Counted from the first letter of the stretch, positions 1 through 8,738 are shown. The stretch is 47,174 bases of DNA from an uncultured Muribaculaceae bacterium (GCA_910584545.1 CAJUBC010000012.1:1-47174), one strand, 5' to 3'. Numbers and translations are program-made. The notes: generated by a model not told the origin, from the sequence alone.

Positions 1-528
1 AGAACTTCTGGATTGTCAAGCCTTCCACCGGTGAGCGGATACGTGCATGGTGGCTTTTCAATGACCTCAGGGTCGGGCAGGAGAAGTTCTACTACAAACT
101 CTTCCTTCACAAAGGGCTGTATGTATATCTTGCCGGTAGCCGGATAAAAAAACTCCGACGGAATCGCGGAATTGCAGATTCTCATATGCTTCAACCGTCC
201 AGAAGGTGCTGTCCTGACCTATAAGAAACGCTGGGAGATCGAGACTGCCTTCAAGGCCATGAAGTCCTCCGGATTCAACATCGAGGAGACCCACATGCGC
301 GACATGGAGCGCATCGCAAGACTTGTGGCGATGGTATGCATGGCTCTTGTATGGGCGTATCTCGTTGGCGAAAATAAAGATATAAATATTAAACCGATAA
401 GGATACTGAAGCATGGAAGAAAGGCGAAGTCTCTTGTCAAGTATGGCTTGGAAGAGATTGCAACCATACTTATGCGACCCTCCTGTACGCCCAAATTCGA
501 TGTTTTCAAATTTTTGTCATGTACTTAA
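1..528 (+). pseudogene. IS4-family transposase, 3' part, frameshifted
   Basis: This is the C-terminal part of a DDE transposase that cuts and pastes an IS4-type element; the 5' end lies outside the window. Translation from base 3 gives FWIVKPSTGERIRAWW and AWWLFNDLRVGQEKFYYK, and from base 172 the frame at 1 mod 3 gives YKKRWEIETAFKAMKSSGFN and ends FDVFKFLSCT, the typical end of the Bacteroidota IS4 group. The YKKRWEIE block holds the catalytic Glu region (YREK-like). The two frames join only if one A is removed from the A7 run at 146-152 (reading then RIKNSDGIAELQI). The copy is therefore frameshifted, by real mutation, sequencing error, or less likely programmed slippage. The family assignment is firm; whether the element is active cannot be decided. 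Confidence 0.85.
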
Positions 529-740
529 AAATTATATAAATAAACCTCTGTTCAAGGTTAGACAAAAGTTATACACCGGATATAAATCACCACTGTTTAA
601 ACATTTTGGGAAATATAGTAATATAAACCCCAAGATGACAAGTTTTATTTATCATGCGTTGCCTACTATTGGTTGGTGTTCAATCATTGGACTACAGCTA
701 AAAACAGGTAACTTCGCGGCTGAACAAACCAACGACAGCT

Positions 741-905
741 ATGAGTTTCCTAAACAGCGACGAGATAGAACACTATTGGTTCAAGTACAAGAGCGAGGGG
801 GAGCCACACAGCACGAGTCTGGAGAGCTTCTGCCAGATCAATAAGCTCTCTTGTAAGGAGTTTGACAACTGGCACCATAAGAAAAATGTAGGATATATCC
901 GTTGA
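741..905 (+). pseudogene. IS66-type small ORF (TnpA-like) remnant
   Basis: A 54-codon ORF reads MSFLNSDEIEHYWFKYKSEG, then EPHSTSLESFCQINKLSC and EFDNWHHKKN. This matches the start of the small DNA-binding ORF of Bacteroidota IS66-type elements (pattern YW..YK.EGEP..S...FC..N....F..W). It stops early at 903-905. A one-base shift there lets the frame run on as VDGREIDHLNLQQI for about 23 more codons, so the copy looks frameshifted and then truncated. No IS66 TnpB or large transposase follows. The rest of 529-1011 is AT-rich and shows no other gene; the IS4 right end is probably within 529-740 but I could not fix its terminal repeat. Confidence 0.5.
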
Positions 906-1011
906 TGGTCGAGAAATTGACCACTTAAATTTGCAACAAATTGATTTAATGACATATCCTGATTAAGGTTTAGCCATTAAATATCAACAATAAGATAAAG
1001 AGTTAACTTTT

Positions 1012-3576
1012 ATGGACGAGCGGACAAGACAGAGCCTTGACGTGCTGGCGCGGCTGATAGCGAAGGAGGAGAAGCCGGTGCTCTTCACCGGTGCCGGTTT
1101 TTCGTTCGAAGCCAAGAACGTGCGCGGCATGGCGTTGCCTCTCGGGAACGCTCTCAAGGAGATGCTCGTCACCGACCTGCTCTGTATTGACAAGTATTCC
1201 GAAGAGGGTAAGGATCTGCTAAGTTATTCCCTGTCTAAAGTCTATCAATTCTGCCAGAACAAGCTTGGGCATGGTGCCTCAGAGTTTCTGCGCAAGATTT
1301 TCACCGAATGTGAACCCGAGGATTTCCAAAAGACAATAGCCGGATTTCCCTGGCACCGGATTTATACTCTCAATATCGACGACCTTCTGGAGGAGGCTGT
1401 GCCTAAGGGAAGACTGAACGTGATGAATTCCAGATACTCACAGTCTCATGTAAACCCGAAGGGCATCGAATACGTCAAACTGCACGGATGCGTCAGAAAC
1501 CACTCAGAGGGCTTCGTGTTCTCCGACACGGAGTATGTCGTGAGGATGGCCGGGAACCTCGACTGCCGCTATGCAAAACTTATAGACGACATGCGGACGC
1601 AGAACATTGTGTTCATCGGAGCGACCGGCGACGAGGTGGACATCGACTTCTATCTGTCCATTGCCGGCCAACGTCCTGATGAGCCTCGCGGCAACTTCTT
1701 CTATGTGGACCCGGCTCCGAATTTACTTACCAGAAACAGTATCGAAAGCAGACATGCCAATCTGATACAGATGTCGGCCAGAGACTTCGCCGGGTGGATT
1801 AAGACTGCAGTCGGGATTCCGGTTGTGTCGCCGCGCATCATCGGCAACACGCATTTCAAACGTAATTTCAGGAATGTTTCCGACATCCTGAAGAACACCG
1901 GTAAGCAAAACAGCTACGACACACGGTTGTATCTCGGCGCGCAGCCGAGCTGGCAGGACATCATATATGGCTTCGATTTCCGCACTTTAGGCGAGAAACT
2001 GGTGCTCTCCGCAATCGAGGAAAAGCTTTCCAAAACCAAGGACAACGTCATAGCCACGCTTGTATCAAAGGCTATCGGAGGGAAGTCGGTGATGTTGAAA
2101 AGAATCGGAGCGGAACTCTCCGCCAAAGGTTATGCGGTTTTTGAATTTGTAGGGGACCGTTTCGACACAAGGAATTTCATCGACGTTGTCGCAGATCTGC
2201 GGGACGAGGTCGTGGCGCTGTTGGTGGACGACGCAAGCGGGTATTACGACGCGATCGCATATCTTGTCGAGAATTTTCCCGCCGACAAGCGTCTTGTCGC
2301 AGTGCTTGCTGCAAGACCTTATTTCCACGAGAAAAGGATTTACGACCTGCAGCAGTTCCCAGGATATGTGGGGTATCTTGTCGGCAACACTACGAATGAG
2401 GATGTACTCTACCGCGCGAAGTCAGCTGTCAGCACCCTTGAGGAGAAAGGTCTGCTCGGGACCCTCAACGGTCTTGACAGGGAGGTGCAGATAAAGCACT
2501 TCGTCAGGAACCGGGATCTTTCGGATGCATTGTGGCGGGCGTTCAAGGGAATCTCGATGCGCGACCGCTTCAATAAAGAATACAGGAATCTGTACCAGTC
2601 TCTGAACAATCCCAACAACAAAGGGCATGTACTTCTGCCGCTCGTGAAGGAGACCATGCTTCTGTTGGCTCTTTTCAGCTGCAAGGAACTGCCGTATGTG
2701 CCCGATACACTGCTGTTTTTCCTCTGCAACGGTTCGGATAGAAAGGTCTGTAACATAATCGGCAACTTCACCAAAACAGGCAGACACGGCATCGCGCTTC
2801 GCACCGACATCCTTACGGACACGATAATCAGCAGTGCGAGCGAAACGGAAAAAATGCGGGCCGTCAGGGAATGCCTCCGCATCATAGCCCCCTTTATCGG
2901 CGAGCGCGACAGCTACTGGAACCAGATACAGTCGCGGATAATGAACGTCGGATTCCTTCAAAAACTCGGGATAAGAAACCAAAAAATCAAGGAACTGTTC
3001 GGCAAACTACTCGACAGTTACCGTCAGGACTTCTGCTATTTCATCCAGTTGGGGATAATCGAGCAGCAGATGCGGAAATACGACCTTGCGCTCAACCATC
3101 TGCAGCAGGCGGCGAATTTCGCTCCCGGCTCCTATAACGTGAAGAACGCTATGGCGAGGAACTATCTCAAGCAGTCGTACGACGATGACAGACTCAGCAA
3201 ATCTGACGCGGCGGAGGCATACTCTACCGGACGGGACATGATGCTGCAGCTGATAGATGAGAAAGAGGAGTATCAGGTGAGGGCCTATTCAGTGCATTCG
3301 CTGGTGAAGGAGTCGGTTAAATACTGGGAGACCCGGGGCATCCGGCCTGAAAAAGAGGAGCTGAACGTCATAATTGACGCGCTTAGAACCGGTCTGGAGA
3401 AATTTCCTGAAGACCGCAGGTTGAACTATGCGTCGCGGCAGCTGATGAAATTCGTGAATGACCGAAAGTTGAACAAAGACCTGCCAACGCTTGACCTGAA
3501 AGATCTGTCGGCTATAAGAGGCCTGTTCAGCGAAGAAGAGGAAAAGGAATTTCTGGATGACGACGAACTGGAATGA
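1012..3576 (+). CDS. SIR2-STAND-TPR antiphage-type NTPase (Avs5-like architecture)
   Basis: A predicted cytoplasmic anti-phage sensor/effector of 854 residues. Residues 20-270 form a SIR2-like NADase domain: GAGFS at 27-31, TLNIDD at 119-124, KLHG with likely catalytic His158, and FIGATGDEVD around 201-210. Residues about 300-560 form a STAND-type P-loop NTPase: GGKS at 356-359, where the first Gly of the classic GxxxxGKS is Ser, and Walker B LLVDDAS around 403-409. A TPR-like helical repeat region begins near 677, and the tail is very acidic. In known SIR2-STAND proteins the C-terminal repeats sense a phage product, the NTPase oligomerises and SIR2 depletes NAD. The gene overlaps the following glycosyltransferase by four bases (ATGA). 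The SIR2 fold is well supported; the antiphage role is inferred from architecture. Confidence 0.8.
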   Translation: MDERTRQSLDVLARLIAKEEKPVLFTGAGFSFEAKNVRGMALPLGNALKEMLVTDLLCIDKYSEEGKDLLSYSLSKVYQFCQNKLGHGASEFLRKIFTECEPEDFQKTIAGFPWHRIYTLNIDDLLEEAVPKGRLNVMNSRYSQSHVNPKGIEYVKLHGCVRNHSEGFVFSDTEYVVRMAGNLDCRYAKLIDDMRTQNIVFIGATGDEVDIDFYLSIAGQRPDEPRGNFFYVDPAPNLLTRNSIESRHANLIQMSARDFAGWIKTAVGIPVVSPRIIGNTHFKRNFRNVSDILKNTGKQNSYDTRLYLGAQPSWQDIIYGFDFRTLGEKLVLSAIEEKLSKTKDNVIATLVSKAIGGKSVMLKRIGAELSAKGYAVFEFVGDRFDTRNFIDVVADLRDEVVALLVDDASGYYDAIAYLVENFPADKRLVAVLAARPYFHEKRIYDLQQFPGYVGYLVGNTTNEDVLYRAKSAVSTLEEKGLLGTLNGLDREVQIKHFVRNRDLSDALWRAFKGISMRDRFNKEYRNLYQSLNNPNNKGHVLLPLVKETMLLLALFSCKELPYVPDTLLFFLCNGSDRKVCNIIGNFTKTGRHGIALRTDILTDTIISSASETEKMRAVRECLRIIAPFIGERDSYWNQIQSRIMNVGFLQKLGIRNQKIKELFGKLLDSYRQDFCYFIQLGIIEQQMRKYDLALNHLQQAANFAPGSYNVKNAMARNYLKQSYDDDRLSKSDAAEAYSTGRDMMLQLIDEKEEYQVRAYSVHSLVKESVKYWETRGIRPEKEELNVIIDALRTGLEKFPEDRRLNYASRQLMKFVNDRKLNKDLPTLDLKDLSAIRGLFSEEEEKEFLDDDELE

Positions 3577-4997
3577 TGGTTGCTATGGATGTCTCGGTAA
3601 TAATAGTCAATTACAATACGAGGCAGTTGCTGTGCGATTGCCTTGAATCTATCCGCGGGAAGACGGAGGGTGTAGATTATGAGGTGATTGTGGTCGACAA
3701 TGATTCCAGGGATGACAGCCGTGAGGTGGTTACATCACGGTTTCCGTGGGTCAAATGGATTCAGAGCGATGAGAATCTTGGATTCGGACGCGCCAACAAT
3801 CTCGGCATGGAATATGCGCAAGGGAAATATTTCTTTTTCCTGAACTCGGATACTCTGTTGGTCAATAATGCATTGCTTGAATTTTACCGATATTCGGAGG
3901 CTAATCCCGGTTTTGGCGCGCTCGGTTGCATTCTTTATGGAAAGGATATGAAACCATGTCACAGCTATGGGCGATTCCCGACACAAGGACAAGTTCTTAA
4001 AGAGACATTGGCTAAATATCTTCGATTTCTTAAGGATAAATCAAAATTCCATCCGGAGAAGACGAATTCTCCGATTTGTGTGGATTACATTACCGGTGCA
4101 GATTTATGGGTGCCGCGCAGTGTGTTTGAGAAAGTCGGGGGCTTTGACCCGAAATATTTCATGTATTTCGAGGAATCAGATTGGCAATGCCGCATGAAAA
4201 AGTCGGGCTTTGATCGAATCATTATCCCTGGCCCGGAGATAATTCATCTTGAAGGAGGCAGTGATAAATCCGAATCAAGGACTTGGTCACCGACCCGGCT
4301 TGCAAACTTCTACAAATCGCAAAAGATATATCAGAAAAAATTCTACAGCAAATGGAGCTATCCATTTTTTAGGATCATCTATCTGTTATTGAATTCACCA
4401 AGTATAATTATGACAGCGATATACAAAAATGGGGGGGTACGCACAACTGATCAAAATGCAGTAACTAAGCGGAATGAATGCTATAATGCTCCGTCTTCAG
4501 GCAGAGCTGGATATGATAGATCGCTTAAACGCTATTTTAGGACTTTTCTATTTTGGTTCTGTAATCAGATTCCATTTTCAAGGTTCAAGAGAGCTGATTT
4601 GTACAGATGGCTCGGAGTGAGCATAGAAAAAGGAACGGTACGTCTGGGTACAGTACAAATGGATTCTCTTCATCCAGAAGACGTACATATTGGTAAGGGG
4701 ACAGCGATTGCGAATGGCGTAATTCTGTTGACTCATTTCTATAATTCCAGAATTCTAAATGAACATGCATTCGATAGGGGGGAGTTAAGGATAGGAAGAA
4801 ACTGTTATATCGGTTCGAATGTAGTGTTTTCCAAACCTGTAACCGTTGGCGATGGTGCCGTAATAGGTGCCGGTGCTGTCGTGACCAAGGATATACCTCC
4901 TTACGAAGTATGGGCTGGTGTCCCGGCAAGGTTTATCTGCAAAAGATATAAGGATGATATTGAAATACCCGATGTCGAGGCTTTCAAACCCCGATGA
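3573..4997 (+). CDS. GT2 glycosyltransferase fused to hexapeptide O-acetyltransferase
   Basis: A two-domain glycan enzyme of 474 residues. Residues 5-280 are a GT2 of the rhamnosyltransferase (WbbL-like) type: VSVIIVNYNT, VVDNDSRD, LNSDT (DxD-like), then GGFDPKYFMYFEESDWQCRM with the ED metal/base region. Residues about 320-474 are a left-handed beta-helix acetyltransferase: LGVSIEKGTVRLG, the LTHFY catalytic-His region, hexapeptide repeats (IGRNCYIGSNVVF) and the ending AGVPARFI. The likely role is adding a sugar and acetylating it in capsule or O-antigen assembly. Possible starts are 3573 (overlapping the SIR2 gene), 3576 or 3585; homologues usually begin MDVSVIIVNYN, favouring 3585. A G7 run at 4431-4437 sits at the domain junction; with G6 or G8 the GT would stop shortly after, and no in-frame ATG precedes the second domain until about 4660. 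Confidence 0.8.
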   Translation: MMVAMDVSVIIVNYNTRQLLCDCLESIRGKTEGVDYEVIVVDNDSRDDSREVVTSRFPWVKWIQSDENLGFGRANNLGMEYAQGKYFFFLNSDTLLVNNALLEFYRYSEANPGFGALGCILYGKDMKPCHSYGRFPTQGQVLKETLAKYLRFLKDKSKFHPEKTNSPICVDYITGADLWVPRSVFEKVGGFDPKYFMYFEESDWQCRMKKSGFDRIIIPGPEIIHLEGGSDKSESRTWSPTRLANFYKSQKIYQKKFYSKWSYPFFRIIYLLLNSPSIIMTAIYKNGGVRTTDQNAVTKRNECYNAPSSGRAGYDRSLKRYFRTFLFWFCNQIPFSRFKRADLYRWLGVSIEKGTVRLGTVQMDSLHPEDVHIGKGTAIANGVILLTHFYNSRILNEHAFDRGELRIGRNCYIGSNVVFSKPVTVGDGAVIGAGAVVTKDIPPYEVWAGVPARFICKRYKDDIEIPDVEAFKPR

Positions 4998-5021
4998 TGT
5001 AAACTCTTAATTAATCTTTTT

Positions 5022-6021
5022 ATGGCTTCAAAGAAATTGACGTGGCTGCTTATTCTACAGGGCTGGACTATGCTGTGGGTGGTTATCGGGCACGCCCCTT
5101 TGACAGCACCTCCTGTCGACGCAGGCTGGCTTGATATTTCAGCTCATCAGATTGCGCGTGCGTTATTCTCGTTCGCTTATTCTTTTCACATGCCGCTGTT
5201 CATCATGATTTCAGGCTATCTGTTCTACAGAACTCGCATTGTCAAGGGCTGGAAATATCTCGACATGGTAAAGGAAAAGTGGATTCGTCTCGGTATTCCG
5301 TATATATTCTTTATAACGGTTGCAATTCTGATTAAATTCTGCATGCCGGGGGAGGTTAATCGAGACGTGGATGTTTCACCGTCAGGCCTTGTTATGAATT
5401 ATCTTGAGCCGTTCAACGGCGCCTTGCAGGAGATGTGGTTTGTGGCAGTGATCTTCCTCTATTTCCTGCTTTATCCGTTGTACCGCTACTTGTTGAAAAG
5501 CCGGATTTCGATGCTGTGCACATTGGTCGTGGCTCTTGGGTTGTTTTTTCATTCCGGTTGGTAAAATGACAGATTTCCTTGCGATAAACCGTGCTGAGCA
5601 TTTCTTCATATTCTTTTTTGTTGGAATTGTGATAAGCAAGGAAAGCCTTGAGCCATATATCGCAAAACGGAGTGTGATAGGTGTATGTATGATAGGTTAT
5701 GTTGTATCATATATGTTTAATATCGAACCCGCAACTCCTCTTTTCGCATCGATTGCTTTCTGGGGTCTCGCCCTTAAGGCAGACCGTTCGTTGAGCGACA
5801 ATCTGTTCCATCCTTTTCGAAACTACACGTATCAGATATTCTTGATAGGAATATTCGCACAAATATTCGTTAAGGTTCTTTCCAATATGTTCCGGTTCCC
5901 AGGCAGCTATCCAATATGGTGGCTTGTATGTGTGCTTGCGGGTGTATATGTCCCGGTGTTTATTGCGCGTTTAGGCTCGAAGTCAGGAAAGAAATATATC
6001 AGGTATCTTATTGGAGTTTAG
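5022..6021 (+). pseudogene. Acyltransferase 3 family membrane protein, frameshifted
   Basis: An integral-membrane acyltransferase 3 (OafA/NodX-like) that would O-acetylate a polysaccharide. The first frame (5022-5564) has the family signature: a first helix WLLILQGWTMLWVVIGHAP with the catalytic His, then FSFHMPLFIMISGYLF and a further conserved Arg block (KEKWIRLGIPYIFF). It stops at 5562-5564. The next frame (to 6021) continues the family with MTDFLAINRAEHFFIFFFVG and three or four more helices. Removing one T from the T6 run at 5544-5549 joins them as LGLFFIPVGKMTDF, restoring a protein of about 330 residues, the normal family length. So the gene is broken by a single extra base, or the base is a sequencing error. 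It sits between two glycosyltransferase genes in the same orientation. Confidence 0.8.
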
Positions 6022-6058
6022 AAGTTACCCTCGGATTATATAAAACCATTTGTGAATT

Positions 6059-7171
6059 ATGCGGAAAGTCTATCTGATTGACTATATCGGGGTGCATTGC
6101 GGGATGCATTATTATCTCGAGGCGTTTGCGAATCGCATCCGGGAGATTGATGGGGTTGAGCCTTGTATTATTTCGAATTTCTCTGAATCGGGAGATAAGC
6201 CGGCTCTGCTGAATCAGTATAATGGCTCTACTTTCAAGAAGGTGGTCTCTCTGCTGAGAAATATGTCTCGCATCAGGAAATTGGCTCGTGGCAACAAGGA
6301 TGACGTAATGGTGTTCCTCACCTATGGCAATGCCATTGAGATTCCTATGCTTAAAGCAGTGGCCAAGCATCCATGTCATATCATTGACGTCCATGAGGCG
6401 ATTGCTCAGGATGTGGATGGCAATCTTCGGCTTAAAAATACCCTTAAGTCGCTTTATTCTTCTGAAATCGGCTGTATAATCTCTCATTCGGAGCGGACGG
6501 ACATTTTCATGAATGAGTATGGCTATCAAGGAAAGGTTCTGAAGGTTCCGCATTTCAGATATGAGTTCGCTAAGAATGAGAATGAATCGAATATCGGTGA
6601 CGACATCCGTGTTATCTTCAACCGCGACAAGGTGAATCTTCTCTTTTTCGGCAACTTGAATGTCAACAAGGGTGTCGACATCCTGATGGAGGCGTACAAC
6701 AGGTTGCCCGCAGATGTGGTGGCAAAGGCCAATCTGATCATCGCCGGCAAGGATTTCGACGGCGTATGTCGCCAGCATCAGATCAAGGATGACAGGGAGG
6801 CGCACCTGATATTCCGTCATGTCAATGATGATGAACTGATTCACATCTACAAGAATGCCGATGTGATATGTCAGCCGTATAGAAAGACATCGCAGAGCGG
6901 CATCCTTGAAATGGCGTTTTATTTCAAGAAACCGGTATTGACTACGGATGTGCCTTATTTCCGCAAGACATTGGAGGAATTCCCATCGTTCGGAGAGGTG
7001 GTGTCCGGTGAAATCACGGTCGAGAACTATGCCGCCGGTCTTGCTGATTTCATCCGCAATTTCGACAGAAACCGCTATTTCACAACTCCGGACTATGACA
7101 GATACACCCATCGCGAGGCGGTATGCAGCTTCGTGACAGCCATCGCCGAATACCTGCACCACCAGAAGTAA
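6059..7171 (+). CDS. GT4-family glycosyltransferase
   Basis: A cytoplasmic GT-B glycosyltransferase of 370 residues for surface-glycan assembly. The N-terminal lobe starts MRKVYLIDYIG with a glycine-rich acceptor loop (VHCGMHYY). The C-terminal donor lobe has VNLLFFGNLNVNKGVDILME (residues about 195-215), the strand KANLIIAGK, and CQPYRKTSQSGILEMAFYFK around 285-304, which is the GT4 E-x7-E region with SG-LE. KPVLTTDVPYF follows. The sugar specificity cannot be read. It lies 37 bases after the broken acyltransferase, same strand, and is the last glycan gene before the first defence block. Confidence 0.85.
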   Translation: MRKVYLIDYIGVHCGMHYYLEAFANRIREIDGVEPCIISNFSESGDKPALLNQYNGSTFKKVVSLLRNMSRIRKLARGNKDDVMVFLTYGNAIEIPMLKAVAKHPCHIIDVHEAIAQDVDGNLRLKNTLKSLYSSEIGCIISHSERTDIFMNEYGYQGKVLKVPHFRYEFAKNENESNIGDDIRVIFNRDKVNLLFFGNLNVNKGVDILMEAYNRLPADVVAKANLIIAGKDFDGVCRQHQIKDDREAHLIFRHVNDDELIHIYKNADVICQPYRKTSQSGILEMAFYFKKPVLTTDVPYFRKTLEEFPSFGEVVSGEITVENYAAGLADFIRNFDRNRYFTTPDYDRYTHREAVCSFVTAIAEYLHHQK

Positions 7172-7267
7172 TGTTGGATTTTGATTGTGCCCGATGTCAG
7201 ACTTTGAATTTAGGCGGTGGCAACGGCAGTTAAAACAAAACTTTCAGCGGATGCAATTGGTTTATAA

Positions 7268-7299
7268 TTTGCAGGATTGAGAATAAATCGCTACTTTTG
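7268..7299 (+). promoter_or_regulatory. Bacteroidota-type promoter for the Panacea pair
   Basis: TTTG at 7268-7271 and TACTTTTG at 7292-7299 are separated by exactly 20 bases, matching the primary sigma consensus of Bacteroidota (-33 TTTG, -7 TAnnTTTG). The start codon of the antitoxin-like gene is at 7350, giving a leader of roughly 45 bases. Confidence 0.65.
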
Positions 7300-7349
7300 C
7301 AAAAAATGGATAGAGATATATTTGCAGGAAGAAATCAACCCACTCACAA

Positions 7350-7796
7350 ATGATTGATGTCAGAGCAGCAGCAAAGTATCTGATTCAGCGGTATGAGCAA
7401 GTATCAGATAGTTCGATGGATGAAATGAAGCTCCACAAATTGCTTTATTTCACCCAGAGGGAAAGCTTTGTCCTGTTGGGTAAGCCTATGTTTCCGGATA
7501 AGTTTGAAGCGTGGAAATACGGGCCGGTGATGCGCTGTCTCAGAAAAGCACATTGGGATTGCAAGGCTCAACCGGATTTATCAGCAGATTCGGAGTATAT
7601 TCCGGTCCTTGAAGATACATTGAGAAGATATTCCTTGATGGATTCCTGGACGTTAAGCAACATTTCGCATGGCGAGACTTGTTGGCAGAAAGCCAAGGAC
7701 AAGGAAGTTGGCTCATCACCTGTGGAAATCGAGACATCCGATATAGAATATGATGCCAGAGTCATCAAATACAGGAGATTTATGTGTCCCAAATGA
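7350..7796 (+). CDS. Panacea-domain (DUF4065/SocA-like) antitoxin
   Basis: A small cytoplasmic protein of 148 residues carrying the Panacea/DUF4065 fold, seen in SocA and in antitoxins that neutralise many unrelated toxins. Diagnostic blocks are AAKYLIQRY near the start, MKLHKLLYFTQRESFVLLGK (about 25-45), then FEAWKYGPVMRCLR (about 52-66) and late WSLSNISH-like LSNISHGETCWQKA (about 108-122). It is the first gene of a two-gene unit, overlapping the next gene by the four bases ATGA, the order and coupling expected of an antitoxin-toxin pair. Codon use is more AT-rich than in the flanking glycan genes, suggesting acquisition. Confidence 0.8.
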   Translation: MIDVRAAAKYLIQRYEQVSDSSMDEMKLHKLLYFTQRESFVLLGKPMFPDKFEAWKYGPVMRCLRKAHWDCKAQPDLSADSEYIPVLEDTLRRYSLMDSWTLSNISHGETCWQKAKDKEVGSSPVEIETSDIEYDARVIKYRRFMCPK

Positions 7797-8611
7797 AAAT
7801 CACACAGAATCAAATAGCCATTCTGAATTCTTTTCACGTCACGCGGTTGAAAGAAGACGATTCTTTACTCAGGGACGTCGCTTCATTTAAGAACCCCAAG
7901 AACGAGAACTTAGTTGATTATCTTGTCGGGAATGCATTTGATGATGATGAAAAGAATAGGTGTGCCTGTTATGTAGTCCGGGATGGTGACGGTGAAATCC
8001 TTTGTTATTTCTCAATCAAATGTGGACTTCTTTATTCGGAATTCGAGGAACTGAAGAAGTTTGAGAAATTCAAGAACCATAAGATAAAGCTTATGGAACT
8101 TGAACAAAGAAGTGATGACCCTCAGGTCCGGGAGTACATTGAAGAAATCAAAAAGAAGTTGGAGGAAGCGAAAGCCGATATAGAATCGTTATTGGGAAGA
8201 TTCGACTCAATGCCGCCCAACAAGCAGGTTGCCAAATCTTACCCTTCTGTGGAATTGACCCACTTTTGCGTCAATGAAGCTTATCGGAAGAAATGGCAGA
8301 CGTATGGTTTCTCTGCAAGAAACAGAATAGGATCCACGATATTCTGGCATGTGATTGTCGGTATTGTTGAAAAGATAAGAAGTTTCACCGGGTGTGAATA
8401 CCTTTATCTTTTTGCGGCAGATGCTACTTCTGACCGTCATTTGGTGAACCATTACAAGAATATGATGGGACTCCGCGAGGAGATGACAATGTCTGCTCTT
8501 CAGCCTATCTATGACTTCAACTGTTCTTTCCTATGTGCGGATATCGATTCGTTGCTCAATGCCAGAGACGAATTCTATAATGATTTCAACATTGTTGAGG
8601 ATTTCGTCTGA
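7793..8611 (+). CDS. Putative GNAT-fold toxin paired with Panacea antitoxin
   Basis: A 272-residue protein (275 if GTG at 7784 is used). I choose ATG at 7793 because it makes an ATGA overlap with the antitoxin stop. The N-terminal third has a strand block CACYVVRDGDGEILCYFSIK, resembling beta strands of a GNAT acetyltransferase. A charged predicted coiled coil follows (about 80-140, EELKKFEKFKNHKIK and EIKKKLEEAKAD). Then ELTHFCVNEAYRKK, IGSTIFWHVIVGIVEKI and YLYLFAADATSDRHLVNHYK-NMMG resemble the GNAT acetyl-CoA-binding strand/helix and the final motif-B helix. GNAT toxins acetylate aminoacyl-tRNA; here the substrate is unknown and the coiled-coil insertion is unusual. The pairing is well supported by gene overlap; the GNAT call is moderate. 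Confidence 0.6.
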   Translation: MKITQNQIAILNSFHVTRLKEDDSLLRDVASFKNPKNENLVDYLVGNAFDDDEKNRCACYVVRDGDGEILCYFSIKCGLLYSEFEELKKFEKFKNHKIKLMELEQRSDDPQVREYIEEIKKKLEEAKADIESLLGRFDSMPPNKQVAKSYPSVELTHFCVNEAYRKKWQTYGFSARNRIGSTIFWHVIVGIVEKIRSFTGCEYLYLFAADATSDRHLVNHYKNMMGLREEMTMSALQPIYDFNCSFLCADIDSLLNARDEFYNDFNIVEDFV

Positions 8612-8660
8612 AAATTATCTTGAATTTCGAATTTCGAGAACCGGTGATCCGGGATATTTC

Positions 8661-8738
8661 AGTCGTTGTGGGTTTGTAACGGTCCACAACAGTTTCGGGG
8701 GAAATCGGGCCTGCGGGTTACATATCAGCAAGGACTGA
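8661..8738. repeat. Dispersed hairpin repeat, copy A (degenerate)
   Basis: AGTCGTTGTGGGTTTGTAAC, then after a gap CTGCGGGTTACA and GGACTGAG. It shares order and wording with copies at 12998-13096 and 15087-15160, but here the first hairpin is broken by an insertion (GGT inside the right arm). It lies in the 215-base gap before the Rpn-type gene. Confidence 0.6.

Noticed and set aside
413..844. 143-codon ORF across the IS4/IS66 remnant junction
   Set aside because: Its start is inside the transposase in another frame and the product is a mix of out-of-frame pieces of both remnants.
6008..7162. Long minus-strand ORF opposite the GT4 gene, and similar antisense ORFs at 12050, 15723, 23439
   Set aside because: Each mirrors a well-supported glycan gene on the plus strand and has no recognisable motif.
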